This document shows, piece by piece, positions 16,206-23,595 of a stretch of 34,303 nt of DNA. The stretch covers positions 1 through 34,303 of the forward strand of contig JAGPFR010000026.1 in the NCBI GenBank assembly GCA_018056425.1. The letters are read 5' to 3'. The notes under the pieces are model-generated. The model saw only the letters and a list, made by a program, of their open reading frames with translations, did no database searches and had not been told where the DNA came from. The position numbers were made by a program, and so were the translations under genes. The DNA comes from Lachnospiraceae bacterium (GTDB lineage Bacteria > Bacillota > Clostridia > Lachnospirales > Lachnospiraceae). How positions within the stretch are numbered: the stretch's first letter is position 1; each line of letters starts with the position of its first letter.

Positions 16206-16241
16206 ATTTTTATAAAAAGACGTATTTTGAAGGAGATAATA

Positions 16242-17315
16242 ATGGCGAAGAAACTCAAGAAAAAAGAAAAGAAAAATCTTATAATCGCCTCCTCCGTCAT
16301 AGTATCAATGATCGTTGTCCTTACATTGGTGGCCGTATTTTCCAGAAGAGGCGAAAAAGTTCCTCCGAATCCCGAGGGAACCATCGGAAACATTTCCGGC
16401 AATTTAAACGCTGGGGGCCTTGTCTGCGAATCTGACGGAAAAGTATATTTTTCAAATCCCTACGACGGCGGTTCGCTCTATGTCATGAATTCCGATGAAA
16501 CCGAATGTAAAAAGCTTTCAACAGCCGTTGCAACTTCGATCAATGTAACCGGAGACTATATCTATTATTTCCAGTCCGGAAGTTCGGGCGCTGCGGGACT
16601 CGGAGGCGTTCGAATACCTCTTTCCTACATCAGGATGCATACAAACGGAAAAAGAGGATATACGATGACAAGAAGCGTTATCGTAAGAGCACAGGTCGTC
16701 GGTGACTGGGTATACATGGAAGGCACGGCGGATAAAGAGCACGATGCCCCCTACCTGATCAGAATGGATACCAACGGTGAGGTTACGGAAACGGTTGCAA
16801 ACTTTGCCATTAATCCGGCATGTGCGGTCGGTGATCTGATCTACTACAACAATACTCTTGAAAACCATTATCTGATGGCCTATGACACAAAGACAGGCTT
16901 AACTTCCGTAGTTCTCGAAGGAAATATCTGGAATCCGGTTTATGACAACGGATACATATATTACATGGCTCCCGCAGATAACTACCAGCTCAGAAGATAT
17001 TCACTTTCGGACGGGACCATAGAGATCCTTACTGAAGAAAAGGTCGAAAGCTTCAATGTTTACAAAGGTTATATCTATTATCAGACATTCGGAGATACCG
17101 CTCATCTGGCATTCATGAACACTGACGGAAGCGGCGTCGTGGTACTTGCAAACGGAAATTACAATTCGATCTCGATGACAAGTAATTACGTCTACTTCAA
17201 GGATTACTGGAATGAGACATCGCTTTACCACACGTATTACGGAAGCACGTATTATGAACCCGTAGGCGCAGCGCTCGATGCGGCCGTAGCCGAGATAGAA
17301 AAAGCAAATAAATAA
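16242..17315 (+). CDS. Membrane-anchored beta-propeller-like protein (DUF5050-like)
   Basis: The 357-aa protein starts at ATG 16242 with AAGGAG (16230-16235) at the right distance; the earlier in-frame start would precede that site. A Lys-rich N-terminus (MAKKLKKKEKK) leads into one hydrophobic helix (~12-32), giving a signal-anchor with the rest outside the cell. The exterior part has repeated strand motifs of the type DYIYYFQ, DLIYYNN, GYIYYMA, GYIYYQT, NYVYFKD alternating with LYVMNSDE / IRMDTNGE / AFMNTDGS turns. This pattern is typical of DUF5050, a beta-propeller-like family of Firmicute surface proteins. The ligand is unknown. It is monocistronic, divergent from pheA. Confidence 0.8.
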   Translation: MAKKLKKKEKKNLIIASSVIVSMIVVLTLVAVFSRRGEKVPPNPEGTIGNISGNLNAGGLVCESDGKVYFSNPYDGGSLYVMNSDETECKKLSTAVATSINVTGDYIYYFQSGSSGAAGLGGVRIPLSYIRMHTNGKRGYTMTRSVIVRAQVVGDWVYMEGTADKEHDAPYLIRMDTNGEVTETVANFAINPACAVGDLIYYNNTLENHYLMAYDTKTGLTSVVLEGNIWNPVYDNGYIYYMAPADNYQLRRYSLSDGTIEILTEEKVESFNVYKGYIYYQTFGDTAHLAFMNTDGSGVVVLANGNYNSISMTSNYVYFKDYWNETSLYHTYYGSTYYEPVGAALDAAVAEIEKANK

Positions 17316-17322
17316 ACCAAAA

Positions 17323-17350
17323 GGTGACATGGGGATGTCCCCATGTCACC
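17323..17350. terminator. Perfect 13-bp hairpin between convergent genes
   Basis: GGTGACATGGGGA (17323-17335) is exactly complementary to 17338-17350. On the plus strand no T-run follows; on the minus strand TTTTGG follows. It sits 7 nt after the DUF5050-like stop and 6 nt from the stop of the arsR-type gene, so it probably ends both. The GTGACA...TGTCAC sequence resembles a hairpin I have seen scattered in clostridial genomes, so it may be a dispersed repeat used as a terminator. Confidence 0.6.
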
Positions 17351-17356
17351 TGATAT

Positions 17357-17680
17357 TTACTCTTCTATATGATCGATTCCCGTTGAAAGGATGGTGCCTA
17401 TATGGTCATCCGCCAGGGAATAGTAAATTGTTTTTCCGTCGCGTCTTGCTTTTACAAGATCCTGCTGTTTCAGGACTTTAAGCTGATGTGATATCGCGGA
17501 CTGTGTCATGGAAAGCGCCTCCGCTATATCCATTACGCACAGCTCACTCTGCTGAAGCGCAAGCATTATCTTAAGTCTCGTATTATCTCCAAACATTTTG
17601 AAAAAATCCGCTACGGAATCAAGCTCTTCGTCAGGCGGCGTAGCATCATTAATCTTCTTCAGGATCTTTTTATCCATCAT
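17357..17680 (-). CDS. ArsR/SmtB-family metal-sensing repressor, predicted zinc-type
   Basis: The 107-aa winged-helix repressor contains ELCVMDIA (~47-53) in the alpha-3 region and the recognition helix SMTQSAISHQLKVLKQQDLV (~57-76). Its final helix ends DDHIGTILSTGIDHIEE, with D91, H93, H104 and E107. The spacings +2, +13 and +16 are identical to the alpha-5 zinc site D104/H106/H117/E120 of cyanobacterial SmtB. A zinc-responsive repressor is therefore predicted. The CxC cadmium/lead-type motif (ELCVCD) is absent, since the second Cys is Met. The start follows the apbE stop by 7 nt with AAGGGG overlapping that stop; the second ATG (17677) has better spacing. No metal transporter lies beside it, so its target is unclear. 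Confidence 0.85.
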   Translation of the reverse strand: MMDKKILKKINDATPPDEELDSVADFFKMFGDNTRLKIMLALQQSELCVMDIAEALSMTQSAISHQLKVLKQQDLVKARRDGKTIYYSLADDHIGTILSTGIDHIEE

Positions 17681-17687
17681 ATACCCC

Positions 17688-18683
17688 TTACTTAAGAACG
17701 AAAGTCATTCTGCTGTCATCTGTCATTATTATACCATCCGAAGTGATAACAGCGCCATCATTCATGATATAAATAACCTCCGCGCCATACTGCCCTGCAA
17801 GTTTTATGCCCGTATCCGGTCCCAAAACAAAACAGGCCGTAGAAAGCGCATCCGATGTAAATCCGTCATTTGCAATGACGGTAACGGAAACAGGATATAT
17901 ACCTTCTTCAAGACTCCATGCTGGATAACCTGTTCTCGGATCAAGAATATGGTGGTATCTGACTCCGCCTTCATCGATATATCTTTCATAGCTTCCCGAC
18001 GTTGAGATAAAGCGCGCTCCGGTAAGTTCGATCACTCCAAACGGCGCCCCGTCACTTCCTTCGAACGGATCCTTTATACCGACCTTAAAAGGAGACCCGT
18101 CAGGCTTTTTGCCATACACCAGGATGCTTCCTCCTGCACTGATCACTGCTCCGGGTACACTCTTTTCTTCAAGGACAGTCAGGACTTCATCAAGATAAAT
18201 CCCTTTTCCTACAGCTCCAAGATCAATGATATCCCTGTTTTCAAGCGCAGTTTCAATATCAGCTTCTGCAGGAAGCAAAAACTCAGTCTCTCCCTTGGCT
18301 GCGCCGTCTATATCCCACAGATCGGACAGTGCACCGATCCTTACATCAAAGGCACCGGATGATGCCTGATCTATCTCATCACAACGCTTGAGGATATTTT
18401 CAACAACATCAGACATAACTCCGCGGTTAAATTCGCTTACCGAAGAATTAACGGAAAATCTGGACAAAACATCGGAATCAAGGTTTTTACCGATCTCAAG
18501 AAGTTCTGAAGCTTCGACCTCATTTCCGTACAGCGTCACGGAAAAAACCGTATCCATAACAAGATCCGAAGCTGTCTGAGGTGCCTGCTTCCCGCACCCT
18601 GCCGGGATTGCGATAGCAAGTAATAAGGCAGCTGTTGCCACAGCAGTTTTTTTCAATTGTTTGGAAAGCTGCGAATGTATCAT
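17688..18683 (-). CDS. apbE: FAD:protein FMN transferase, lipoprotein (ApbE)
   Basis: The 331-aa lipoprotein has a basic N-terminus, a hydrophobic stretch and the lipobox IPAGC (Cys ~30). ApbE transfers FMN from FAD to Thr in partner proteins outside the membrane. Motifs are VMDTVFSVTLYG near the N-terminus, DLGAVGKGIYLDEV, ISAGGSILVYG, ISTSGSYERYI, HHILDPRTGYPA and DGFTSDALSTACFVLG with the Mg-binding Asp and Thr. It diverges from a NusG-II protein and a Gx-type transporter, an arrangement seen around flavin-dependent extracellular electron transfer and Rnf-related genes. No FMN-acceptor protein is visible in the window. No clear ribosome site precedes ATG 18683, and the in-frame TTG in KQL-KK is an alternative. 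Confidence 0.93.
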   Translation of the reverse strand: MIHSQLSKQLKKTAVATAALLLAIAIPAGCGKQAPQTASDLVMDTVFSVTLYGNEVEASELLEIGKNLDSDVLSRFSVNSSVSEFNRGVMSDVVENILKRCDEIDQASSGAFDVRIGALSDLWDIDGAAKGETEFLLPAEADIETALENRDIIDLGAVGKGIYLDEVLTVLEEKSVPGAVISAGGSILVYGKKPDGSPFKVGIKDPFEGSDGAPFGVIELTGARFISTSGSYERYIDEGGVRYHHILDPRTGYPAWSLEEGIYPVSVTVIANDGFTSDALSTACFVLGPDTGIKLAGQYGAEVIYIMNDGAVITSDGIIMTDDSRMTFVLK

Positions 18684-18709
18684 TTCTTCAAACGTGATAA
18701 AATGCCATT
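18684..18709. promoter_or_regulatory. 26-bp divergent gap between apbE and the NusG-II gene
   Basis: Only 26 bp separate the two divergent start codons and neither start has a recognisable Shine-Dalgarno. On the plus strand TAAAAT (18698-18703) ends 6 nt before the ATG at 18710, a distance that fits a leaderless transcript. Its -35 position falls at the apbE start and is weak. Any apbE promoter must overlap the other gene. Confidence 0.35.
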
Positions 18710-19144
18710 ATGCCGGGTAAGAAATCAATAATTAAATCCGCACCCTTTATCATGACAGCGATACTTATTGTGATCATACTTGTATCCGTCATTTGGATCT
18801 GTGCGGTTAAAAATACAAAGGGCAAAATCGTAAATATCGTATCAAACGGTGTAACGGTGTGGACAGGTGATCTTTCTTCCATAGAAGGCGAACTGATCCT
18901 TACCGTTGTCGGTGATCCGGATACTCCTTATGCCTTCGAAGGTAATTCTCCTCAGGAAAGTCACTACAATGTGATCAGGATAACAAGTGAAGGTGCATGT
19001 ATCATTGATTCCGACTGCAGAAATCATATCTGCATTCACGAAGGGATCACGGATTCACCCGCAAAACCGGTCGTATGTCTTCCCAACAAACTTATGATAA
19101 CGGTAACCGGAGAAAACCCGGATACAGATGCCATAACATATTAA
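18710..19144 (+). CDS. NusG domain-II-like membrane-anchored protein
   Basis: The 144-aa protein has a short basic N-terminus and one transmembrane helix (~12-33). An exterior domain of beta-strands follows, ending in CRNHICIHEG...PVVCLPNKLMI (~103-132). The three Cys and the CLPN ending are characteristic of the NusG_II family found next to Gx transporters and ApbE. The role is unknown; an accessory of flavin- or quinone-linked electron transfer at the cell surface is a context-based guess. The stop is 2 nt before the Gx-type transporter start. Confidence 0.8.
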   Translation: MPGKKSIIKSAPFIMTAILIVIILVSVIWICAVKNTKGKIVNIVSNGVTVWTGDLSSIEGELILTVVGDPDTPYAFEGNSPQESHYNVIRITSEGACIIDSDCRNHICIHEGITDSPAKPVVCLPNKLMITVTGENPDTDAITY

Positions 19145-19146
19145 AC

Positions 19147-19647
19147 ATGAAAAAAGACATCAGAAAAATCACTGCATTGGGACTTCTGAGTGCGCTCTCC
19201 CTCGCAATCTACGCATTTGAAAGTATGCTCCCCCCTTTGCTTCCGATCCCCGGAATAAAGCCCGGGCTTTCCAACATCATAATTCTCTATTCGCTGAAGA
19301 GATTCGGAAAAAAAGAAGCAGGATCCGTCCTGCTTGTTCGTCTTCTCCTGTCCGCTATCCTGTTCGGAAATGCGATATCTCTGATCTACTCACTTGCCGG
19401 AGGATTCCTCGCACTTATCATTGAGATCGTAAGCGATAAGATCCTTTCCGGAAAAAACATTCAGATCACGGGAGCATTCGGCGGACTCTTCCACAATATC
19501 GCACAGCTATTCACCGCTATGCTTATCATGCAGTCTGCGGCCGTTTTGTCCTATGCTCCGTATCTGTTTATCACGGGAATCATCACGGGACTCTTTACCG
19601 GTTACGCAGCGCATTTCATGCTTAAGATAAAGATTCCCGAAACCTGA
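19147..19647 (+). CDS. Gx-type transporter / heptaprenyl diphosphate synthase component I-like protein
   Basis: This 166-aa membrane protein starts at ATG 19147, two bases after the NusG-II stop. About five hydrophobic helices are visible, with the signature PPLLPIPGIKPGLSNIIILYSLKRFG (~36-60; the GIKPGLSN core is diagnostic) and GGFLALIIEIV. The family is annotated both as Gx transporter and, historically, as heptaprenyl diphosphate synthase component I; the membrane topology resembles ECF-type S components. Next to ApbE and a NusG-II protein, a precursor-import role (flavin or quinone related) is plausible. Its TGA directly abuts the TGA of the convergent folB/folK gene (TGATCA), leaving no terminator. 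Confidence 0.85.
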   Translation: MKKDIRKITALGLLSALSLAIYAFESMLPPLLPIPGIKPGLSNIIILYSLKRFGKKEAGSVLLVRLLLSAILFGNAISLIYSLAGGFLALIIEIVSDKILSGKNIQITGAFGGLFHNIAQLFTAMLIMQSAAVLSYAPYLFITGIITGLFTGYAAHFMLKIKIPET

Positions 19648-20499
19648 TCAGTTTTCTTTTTCCCGAAGTTCATTCAAAAGCTGCAAAACGGTTCTGTTAA
19701 GAACGGGATGAATGTAGCCCGGTTCGATTTCACATACCGGTTCGAGAACAAATAACCTGTTCTGCATATCTATGTGAGGTATCTGCAGCGTGGAATCTCC
19801 GTATACCAGATCGTCATAGAAAATAATGTCTATATCTAGAGTTCTGGGACCCCAGTGTATTTCACGCACTCTCCGGTGCCGGGTTTCAATTCCCTGTACA
19901 AAAACAAGAAGATCTGCGGGGCTCAAAAGAGTTGACAGCGTGACCGCACAGTTGATGAACTTACCCTGATCGGTATATCCGTAGGGCTCTGTCTCAAGCA
20001 TTCCGGAAACCCTGACCACATTGGTGGAAGGTTCTTCATCAAGTTCTGCTATCGCATCCCTTATATGCTTTTCCCTGTCCTCCATATTGGATCCGAGACT
20101 GAGAGCGACTTTATGTCTGCTCATCTTACGGACAACAGAGACATAATCAAAGGGATGACCTATGGGAGCCTCGGGCTTTTTGATCTCAACCACAACGCTG
20201 GTGATCAGCGGATATTTCAAAAGAAGACTGTTGCTGAGTTCCTCCGCAGCAGTCTCAATGAGTTTAAAAGTATTCTCGGTCAGGAACCTGACGATATGAT
20301 CGCACATATCGGCATAGTTGGTAGTAAGCATGAGTTCATCCATGCTCGCTGCAGGTACGATGCTTTGATATGCATCAACGCACACATAAAAATTCTGTCC
20401 GAATTCGGTCTCCTCCTGGTATACACCGTGATGACCGAAAACCTTAAGATCTTTGATCCTTATGAGAGAATAGTCTCTGTCACTGATTTCTGGTGCCAT
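19648..20499 (-). CDS. folK: FolB-FolK fusion: dihydroneopterin aldolase + HPPK
   Basis: The 283-aa bifunctional folate enzyme has FolB at residues ~10-125 (KVFGHHGVYQEETEFGQ, LIETAAEEL, RKPEAPI-like KKPEAPIGHPFDYVSV). It converts dihydroneopterin to 6-hydroxymethyl-dihydropterin. FolK occupies ~128-283 (ALSLGSNMEDREKHI, GYTDQGKFINCAV, HWGPRTLDIDIIFYDD) and pyrophosphorylates that product from ATP. The fusion is common in Clostridia. AAGGAA lies 7 nt before the ATG, which is inside the 3' end of folP (20-nt overlap). It is the last gene of bPH - folE - folP - folBK. Confidence 0.93.
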   Translation of the reverse strand: MAPEISDRDYSLIRIKDLKVFGHHGVYQEETEFGQNFYVCVDAYQSIVPAASMDELMLTTNYADMCDHIVRFLTENTFKLIETAAEELSNSLLLKYPLITSVVVEIKKPEAPIGHPFDYVSVVRKMSRHKVALSLGSNMEDREKHIRDAIAELDEEPSTNVVRVSGMLETEPYGYTDQGKFINCAVTLSTLLSPADLLVFVQGIETRHRRVREIHWGPRTLDIDIIFYDDLVYGDSTLQIPHIDMQNRLFVLEPVCEIEPGYIHPVLNRTVLQLLNELREKEN

Positions 20500-21292
20500 A
20501 CATTATTCCTTCCGTCATACGAATGGCCATAGCGTTCATCTTAACATTGTGGACTCTTACAAATCTCGCACCCGCCTGAGCAGACATAACGGATATCGCA
20601 CAAGTTGCGGGGTCACCCTCTGCGGGCGTAATGCCGAGCGTCTTGAAGATCACTGATTTTCTGCTCGCACCTACAAGGATCGGATATCCCATGTTGGTAA
20701 AATCGGAAAGATGTCTGATGATCTCGAGATTCTGCTCAAGGGTCTTGCCAAAACCTATACCGGGATCGAGTATGATACGGTCATGTCTTACACCGGCTTC
20801 AAGCGCGATCCTGACGGATTCTCCGAGCTCTCTTGCAACATCGGTGATAAGATCTCCGTAAAATGTATCGTCACTGTTGTGCATGAGCACGCAAAGTGCT
20901 CCGTATTCTGCAGCCACCTTAGCCATCTGAGGATCCTGTCTGAATCCCCAGATATCATTGATGATATCCGCACCCGCATCCAGCGCTTTCTTTGCAACGG
21001 ATGACTTATAAGTATCAACGGAAATGGGAATATTGAGATACTTCCTGATCTCTTTTACAACGGGAATGACTCTTTCGGCTTCTTCATCCGCATCAACCGG
21101 AGTATATCCCGGTCTGGTGGATTCACCGCCGATATCGATAATATCAACGCCCTCGGAAACCATCTCCTCCGCCCGTCTGAGAGCACTGCTCAGATTGGTA
21201 TAACTGCCCCCGTCGGAAAAAGAATCCGGAGTAACGTTTAAGATTCCCATAATGTATGTCTTATGGGAATCGCCGAAATTTGAAATATCCAT
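20480..21292 (-). CDS. folP: Dihydropteroate synthase
   Basis: The 270-aa enzyme condenses 6-hydroxymethyl-dihydropterin pyrophosphate with p-aminobenzoate, the step blocked by sulfonamides. Motifs in order are MGILNVTPDSFSDGG (~15-29), DIGGESTRPGYTP (~56-68), DVDTYKS-like SVDTYKSSVAKKAL, DPGIGFGKTLEQN and VGASRKSVI, ending RVHNVK. Length and motif order are normal. It starts 2 nt after the folE stop with only a weak site (GGGCGG), suggesting coupling. Confidence 0.95.
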   Translation of the reverse strand: MDISNFGDSHKTYIMGILNVTPDSFSDGGSYTNLSSALRRAEEMVSEGVDIIDIGGESTRPGYTPVDADEEAERVIPVVKEIRKYLNIPISVDTYKSSVAKKALDAGADIINDIWGFRQDPQMAKVAAEYGALCVLMHNSDDTFYGDLITDVARELGESVRIALEAGVRHDRIILDPGIGFGKTLEQNLEIIRHLSDFTNMGYPILVGASRKSVIFKTLGITPAEGDPATCAISVMSAQAGARFVRVHNVKMNAMAIRMTEGIMYGTRNQ

Positions 21293-21294
21293 TT

Positions 21295-21861
21295 TTAATT
21301 ACCGCCCTGTGTCATTAATGCAAGATATCTGTCGGTAAGTGCATTGTCGTCTGCAAACACTCCTCTGGTTGCCATGGTGATCGTGCGGCTTCCGGGCTTT
21401 TTGATACCTCTCATGGTCATGCAGGTATGCTCCGCATCAAGTACCACAAGAACTCCCTTGGGATCGAGAGCCTTCTCAATGGCATCTGCGATCTGCATGG
21501 TCATATGCTCCTGTATCTGGAGGCGCCTTGCATAGATCTCAACGCATCTTGCAAGCTTGCTTATGCCGACAACCTTACCGTTCGGAATATATGCGATATG
21601 TGCCTTACCAAAGAAAGGAAGCATATGATGCTCGCACATGGAATAAAAGGTTATGTCTTTTTCTATAACCGGTGAGTCTTCCTCGACGGTGAAAAATGTA
21701 TTAAGGACATCCTCGGGCTTCTGGGCATATCCCGCCATTATCTCCTCATACATACGTCCGATCCTGTCCGGAGTGGCCTTAAGACCTTCTCTTTCGGGAT
21801 CTTCACCGATAGCTTCTATGATAAGTTTTGCTGCTTCTTTTATCTTATTCTGATCGATCAT
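21295..21861 (-). CDS. folE: GTP cyclohydrolase I
   Basis: The 188-aa enzyme makes 7,8-dihydroneopterin triphosphate from GTP, the first folate step. Zinc ligands are in MCEHHMLPF and HTCMTMRG; the family core [24 protein letters not shown] is present in full. Length is typical. The ATG lacks an obvious ribosome site and lies 14 nt after the bPH-type gene, so translation may depend on coupling. I see no THF riboswitch in the leader upstream of the operon. Confidence 0.96.
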   Translation of the reverse strand: MIDQNKIKEAAKLIIEAIGEDPEREGLKATPDRIGRMYEEIMAGYAQKPEDVLNTFFTVEEDSPVIEKDITFYSMCEHHMLPFFGKAHIAYIPNGKVVGISKLARCVEIYARRLQIQEHMTMQIADAIEKALDPKGVLVVLDAEHTCMTMRGIKKPGSRTITMATRGVFADDNALTDRYLALMTQGGN

Positions 21862-21875
21862 TTTTTCTGATTGGA

Positions 21876-22274
21876 TTACTGAAGATCAATATCATTAACA
21901 TCGCCGACATCACCGGAACCGATATCAAGCATGTTGACGGTACGTCTCTTGATCCTTGCCTCCTCGGAAGTCTTAAGGAGGTAATTTTTTATCTCCTCGG
22001 AATTCTTGATATGCTTTAAGACAAGCTCCTTGTCGGTGGTATCACCGGTATAGCAGGTGATGGTGCCGAGTCCGCAGATTCTCTCCATGAGGCTCTGGGT
22101 GAGCTTAACGTCAACGATCTTATACATGTAGCAGTCATCCTGCACAAGCTTAAAGAAACCGCTCTTAACATTAAGCATGTCTTCTTTCATGCGGTAAATG
22201 GTAAATGTCCAGGGAAGTCCGAGGAACAAAAGGCGCTTTCTCTCAACGTGATCATAACCTTCAGTCTGTTTCAT
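21876..22274 (-). CDS. Bacterial PH-domain (bPH/DUF304-like) protein
   Basis: The 132-aa protein starts with GGAGG 6 nt before ATG. The sequence [21 protein letters not shown], then [29 protein letters not shown] and a strand/helix end match the bPH_2 fold: strand pairs, the YKI-DV-L motif and the G-GTI strand. An acidic tail ([16 protein letters not shown]) is separated by a basic RIKRR. There is no transmembrane helix. It precedes folE by 14 nt; a functional link to folate is not evident. Confidence 0.75.
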   Translation of the reverse strand: MKQTEGYDHVERKRLLFLGLPWTFTIYRMKEDMLNVKSGFFKLVQDDCYMYKIVDVKLTQSLMERICGLGTITCYTGDTTDKELVLKHIKNSEEIKNYLLKTSEEARIKRRTVNMLDIGSGDVGDVNDIDLQ

Positions 22275-22351
22275 AATTATCCTCCATACCGTGAAAATAA
22301 TACGTACCGCTATATTCTATCATTTTACCCACACGTTTTCCATTTTTTTAT

Positions 22352-22590
22352 GTGATGAGCCCGGGAGGACATTTCAGTCGTTCCGGGGGTGACGCGAATG
22401 CATAAGCTGTCGAGACTTCGATTTCTGCGAAAAAATGCGGCCGCCCGGCCCGAACGAAGTGAGTGGCCTCGCGTCATGAGCTGAAACGTGCCTTGTGAAG
22501 CATTTCCGCCTGAAATCGAAAAGCGAGACAGTTATGCGTCGCGGCAGGACCCCAAGGAATGACTGAAATGTCCATCCCATGTCATCTTTT
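22352..22590. repeat. Long imperfect palindrome E3
   Basis: The arms include 22367-22384 and 22556-22573 (18 nt, one mismatch) and outer GTGATGA / TCATC...CAC extensions. Inner segments also pair: GCGAATGCATAAGCTGTC near 22393 with GACAGTTATGCGTCGC near 22527, and CGATTTC with GAAATCG. The apex contains GGCC (22447-22450) facing GGCC (22465-22468) around CGAACGAAGTGAGT. It fills most of the 367-bp divergent gap between the bPH-type gene and the DAG-kinase-family gene. Size and architecture resemble E1 and E2, but the core sequence is different. No gene is supported in it. Confidence 0.7.
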
Positions 22591-22615
22591 CACAAAGGGG
22601 AAATAGGAGTAAAAT
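22587..22615 (+). promoter_or_regulatory. Possible promoter of the DAG-kinase-family gene
   Basis: TTTTCA (22587-22592), a 17-bp spacer and TAAAAT (22610-22615) lie about 27 nt before the ATG. The -35 box touches the right end of palindrome E3. Confidence 0.4.
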
Positions 22616-22641
22616 CATATATGTCGGAGGCGTGACTAACC

Positions 22642-23565
22642 ATGATACATGTAATCATTAATTCTTCATCGGGATCCGAAAAAGGCTCGGTGATTGAAAA
22701 AGTCGTTAAACCCTATCTCTCACAGGCAGGTGAGAAATTCGAGATTCACTATTCTGAAAAACCCGGAGACATCGCAAGGATCGGGGCAGAGATCACAAAA
22801 GGAGCAACATCCAAAGTCAGGATCCTTCTCATCGGCGGTGACGGTTCCATCAACGAACTCCTCTCAGGAGTCGAGGACACCAGAAATATCATCCTGAGCA
22901 TCATCCCCACGGGATCCGGCAATGATTTTGCAAGAAGCGTCGGAGTACCCTCGGATATCAGACCTGCTCTTGATATCGCGGTAAAAAGAGGACGAACCAG
23001 CATAATCGATCTCGGTGAAGTCATTTATAATGACGGAACATCCAGAAAATTCATCATCAGCGCAGGTATAGGTTTTGACGCGGCTGTCTGTGAAGAAGCC
23101 ATGCACTCAAAGCTGAAAAAAGCTCTCAATAAATTCGGACTCGGAAAACTCTCCTACGGTCTTATTGCCGTAAAGCAGATCTTCGGTGCCGAAAAGCCCG
23201 ATGCAATGGTTTCTTTTGACGGACGTGAAGAGATACCTGTCAAAAAGATCCTTTTCTCCGCATTCATGAACGAGCCCTTCGAAGGCGGCGGATTCAAATT
23301 CGCTCCGAAAGCTTCGCACACTGACGGAAAACTCGATATCTGTACAGCTAACGATATTTCCTGCGGCAAGGTATTTCTCGTTCTTCCTTTTGCAATGTCG
23401 GGAAGACATTTTATGTTTAAGGAAATCCATGGCGAGAAAGCTTCTAAGATACATATAAAGCTCACATCCCCCGTATGGGTTCATACGGACGGTGAAGTTA
23501 CAAGACAGGCGGATGAGCTTACCGTCAAAGTTCTTAAATCAGCCATAAACATAACACTACCCTGA
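22642..23565 (+). CDS. Diacylglycerol kinase family lipid kinase (DagK/YegS/BmrU type)
   Basis: The 307-aa lipid kinase shows IINSSSGSEKG (~5-15), the nucleotide-binding GGDGSINELL (~65-74), PTGSGNDFARS (~89-99), an SAGIGFDA segment (~135-142) and HTDGEV near the end. It phosphorylates diacylglycerol or a related lipid with ATP on the cytosolic face; B. subtilis DgkB of this family recycles the diacylglycerol left by lipoteichoic acid synthesis. GGAGG lies 11 nt before ATG, slightly long. Its stop codon is inside the terminator hairpin at 23557-23591. It is convergent with four LtaS-like fusion genes, a context that fits DAG recycling. Confidence 0.92.
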   Translation: MIHVIINSSSGSEKGSVIEKVVKPYLSQAGEKFEIHYSEKPGDIARIGAEITKGATSKVRILLIGGDGSINELLSGVEDTRNIILSIIPTGSGNDFARSVGVPSDIRPALDIAVKRGRTSIIDLGEVIYNDGTSRKFIISAGIGFDAAVCEEAMHSKLKKALNKFGLGKLSYGLIAVKQIFGAEKPDAMVSFDGREEIPVKKILFSAFMNEPFEGGGFKFAPKASHTDGKLDICTANDISCGKVFLVLPFAMSGRHFMFKEIHGEKASKIHIKLTSPVWVHTDGEVTRQADELTVKVLKSAINITLP

Positions 23566-23591
23566 TCCGAAGATCAGGGTAGTTCTTTTTT
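23557..23591 (+). terminator. Strong rho-independent terminator overlapping a stop codon
   Basis: CTACCCTGATC (23557-23567), loop CGAA and GATCAGGGTAG (23572-23582) form a perfect 11-bp stem followed by TTCTTTTTT. The TGA stop of the lipid kinase (23563-23565) is part of the left arm. On the minus strand the hairpin lies after the last tandem fusion gene but has only a poor T-run. Confidence 0.9.
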
Positions 23592-23595
23592 ATCT

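Noticed and set aside
19075-19146. Earlier in-frame start for the Gx-type transporter
   Set aside because: It would overlap the NusG-II gene by 70 nt and add a polar 24-residue extension not expected before the first helix; ATG 19147 fits the family.
22374-22580. 68-aa minus-strand frame in E3
   Set aside because: It is contained in the palindrome and has no ribosome site; typical of a repeat.
22275-22641. THF riboswitch controlling the folate operon
   Set aside because: The folate genes are behind the bPH-type gene and the sequence here is palindrome E3, which does not match the THF aptamer as I know it.
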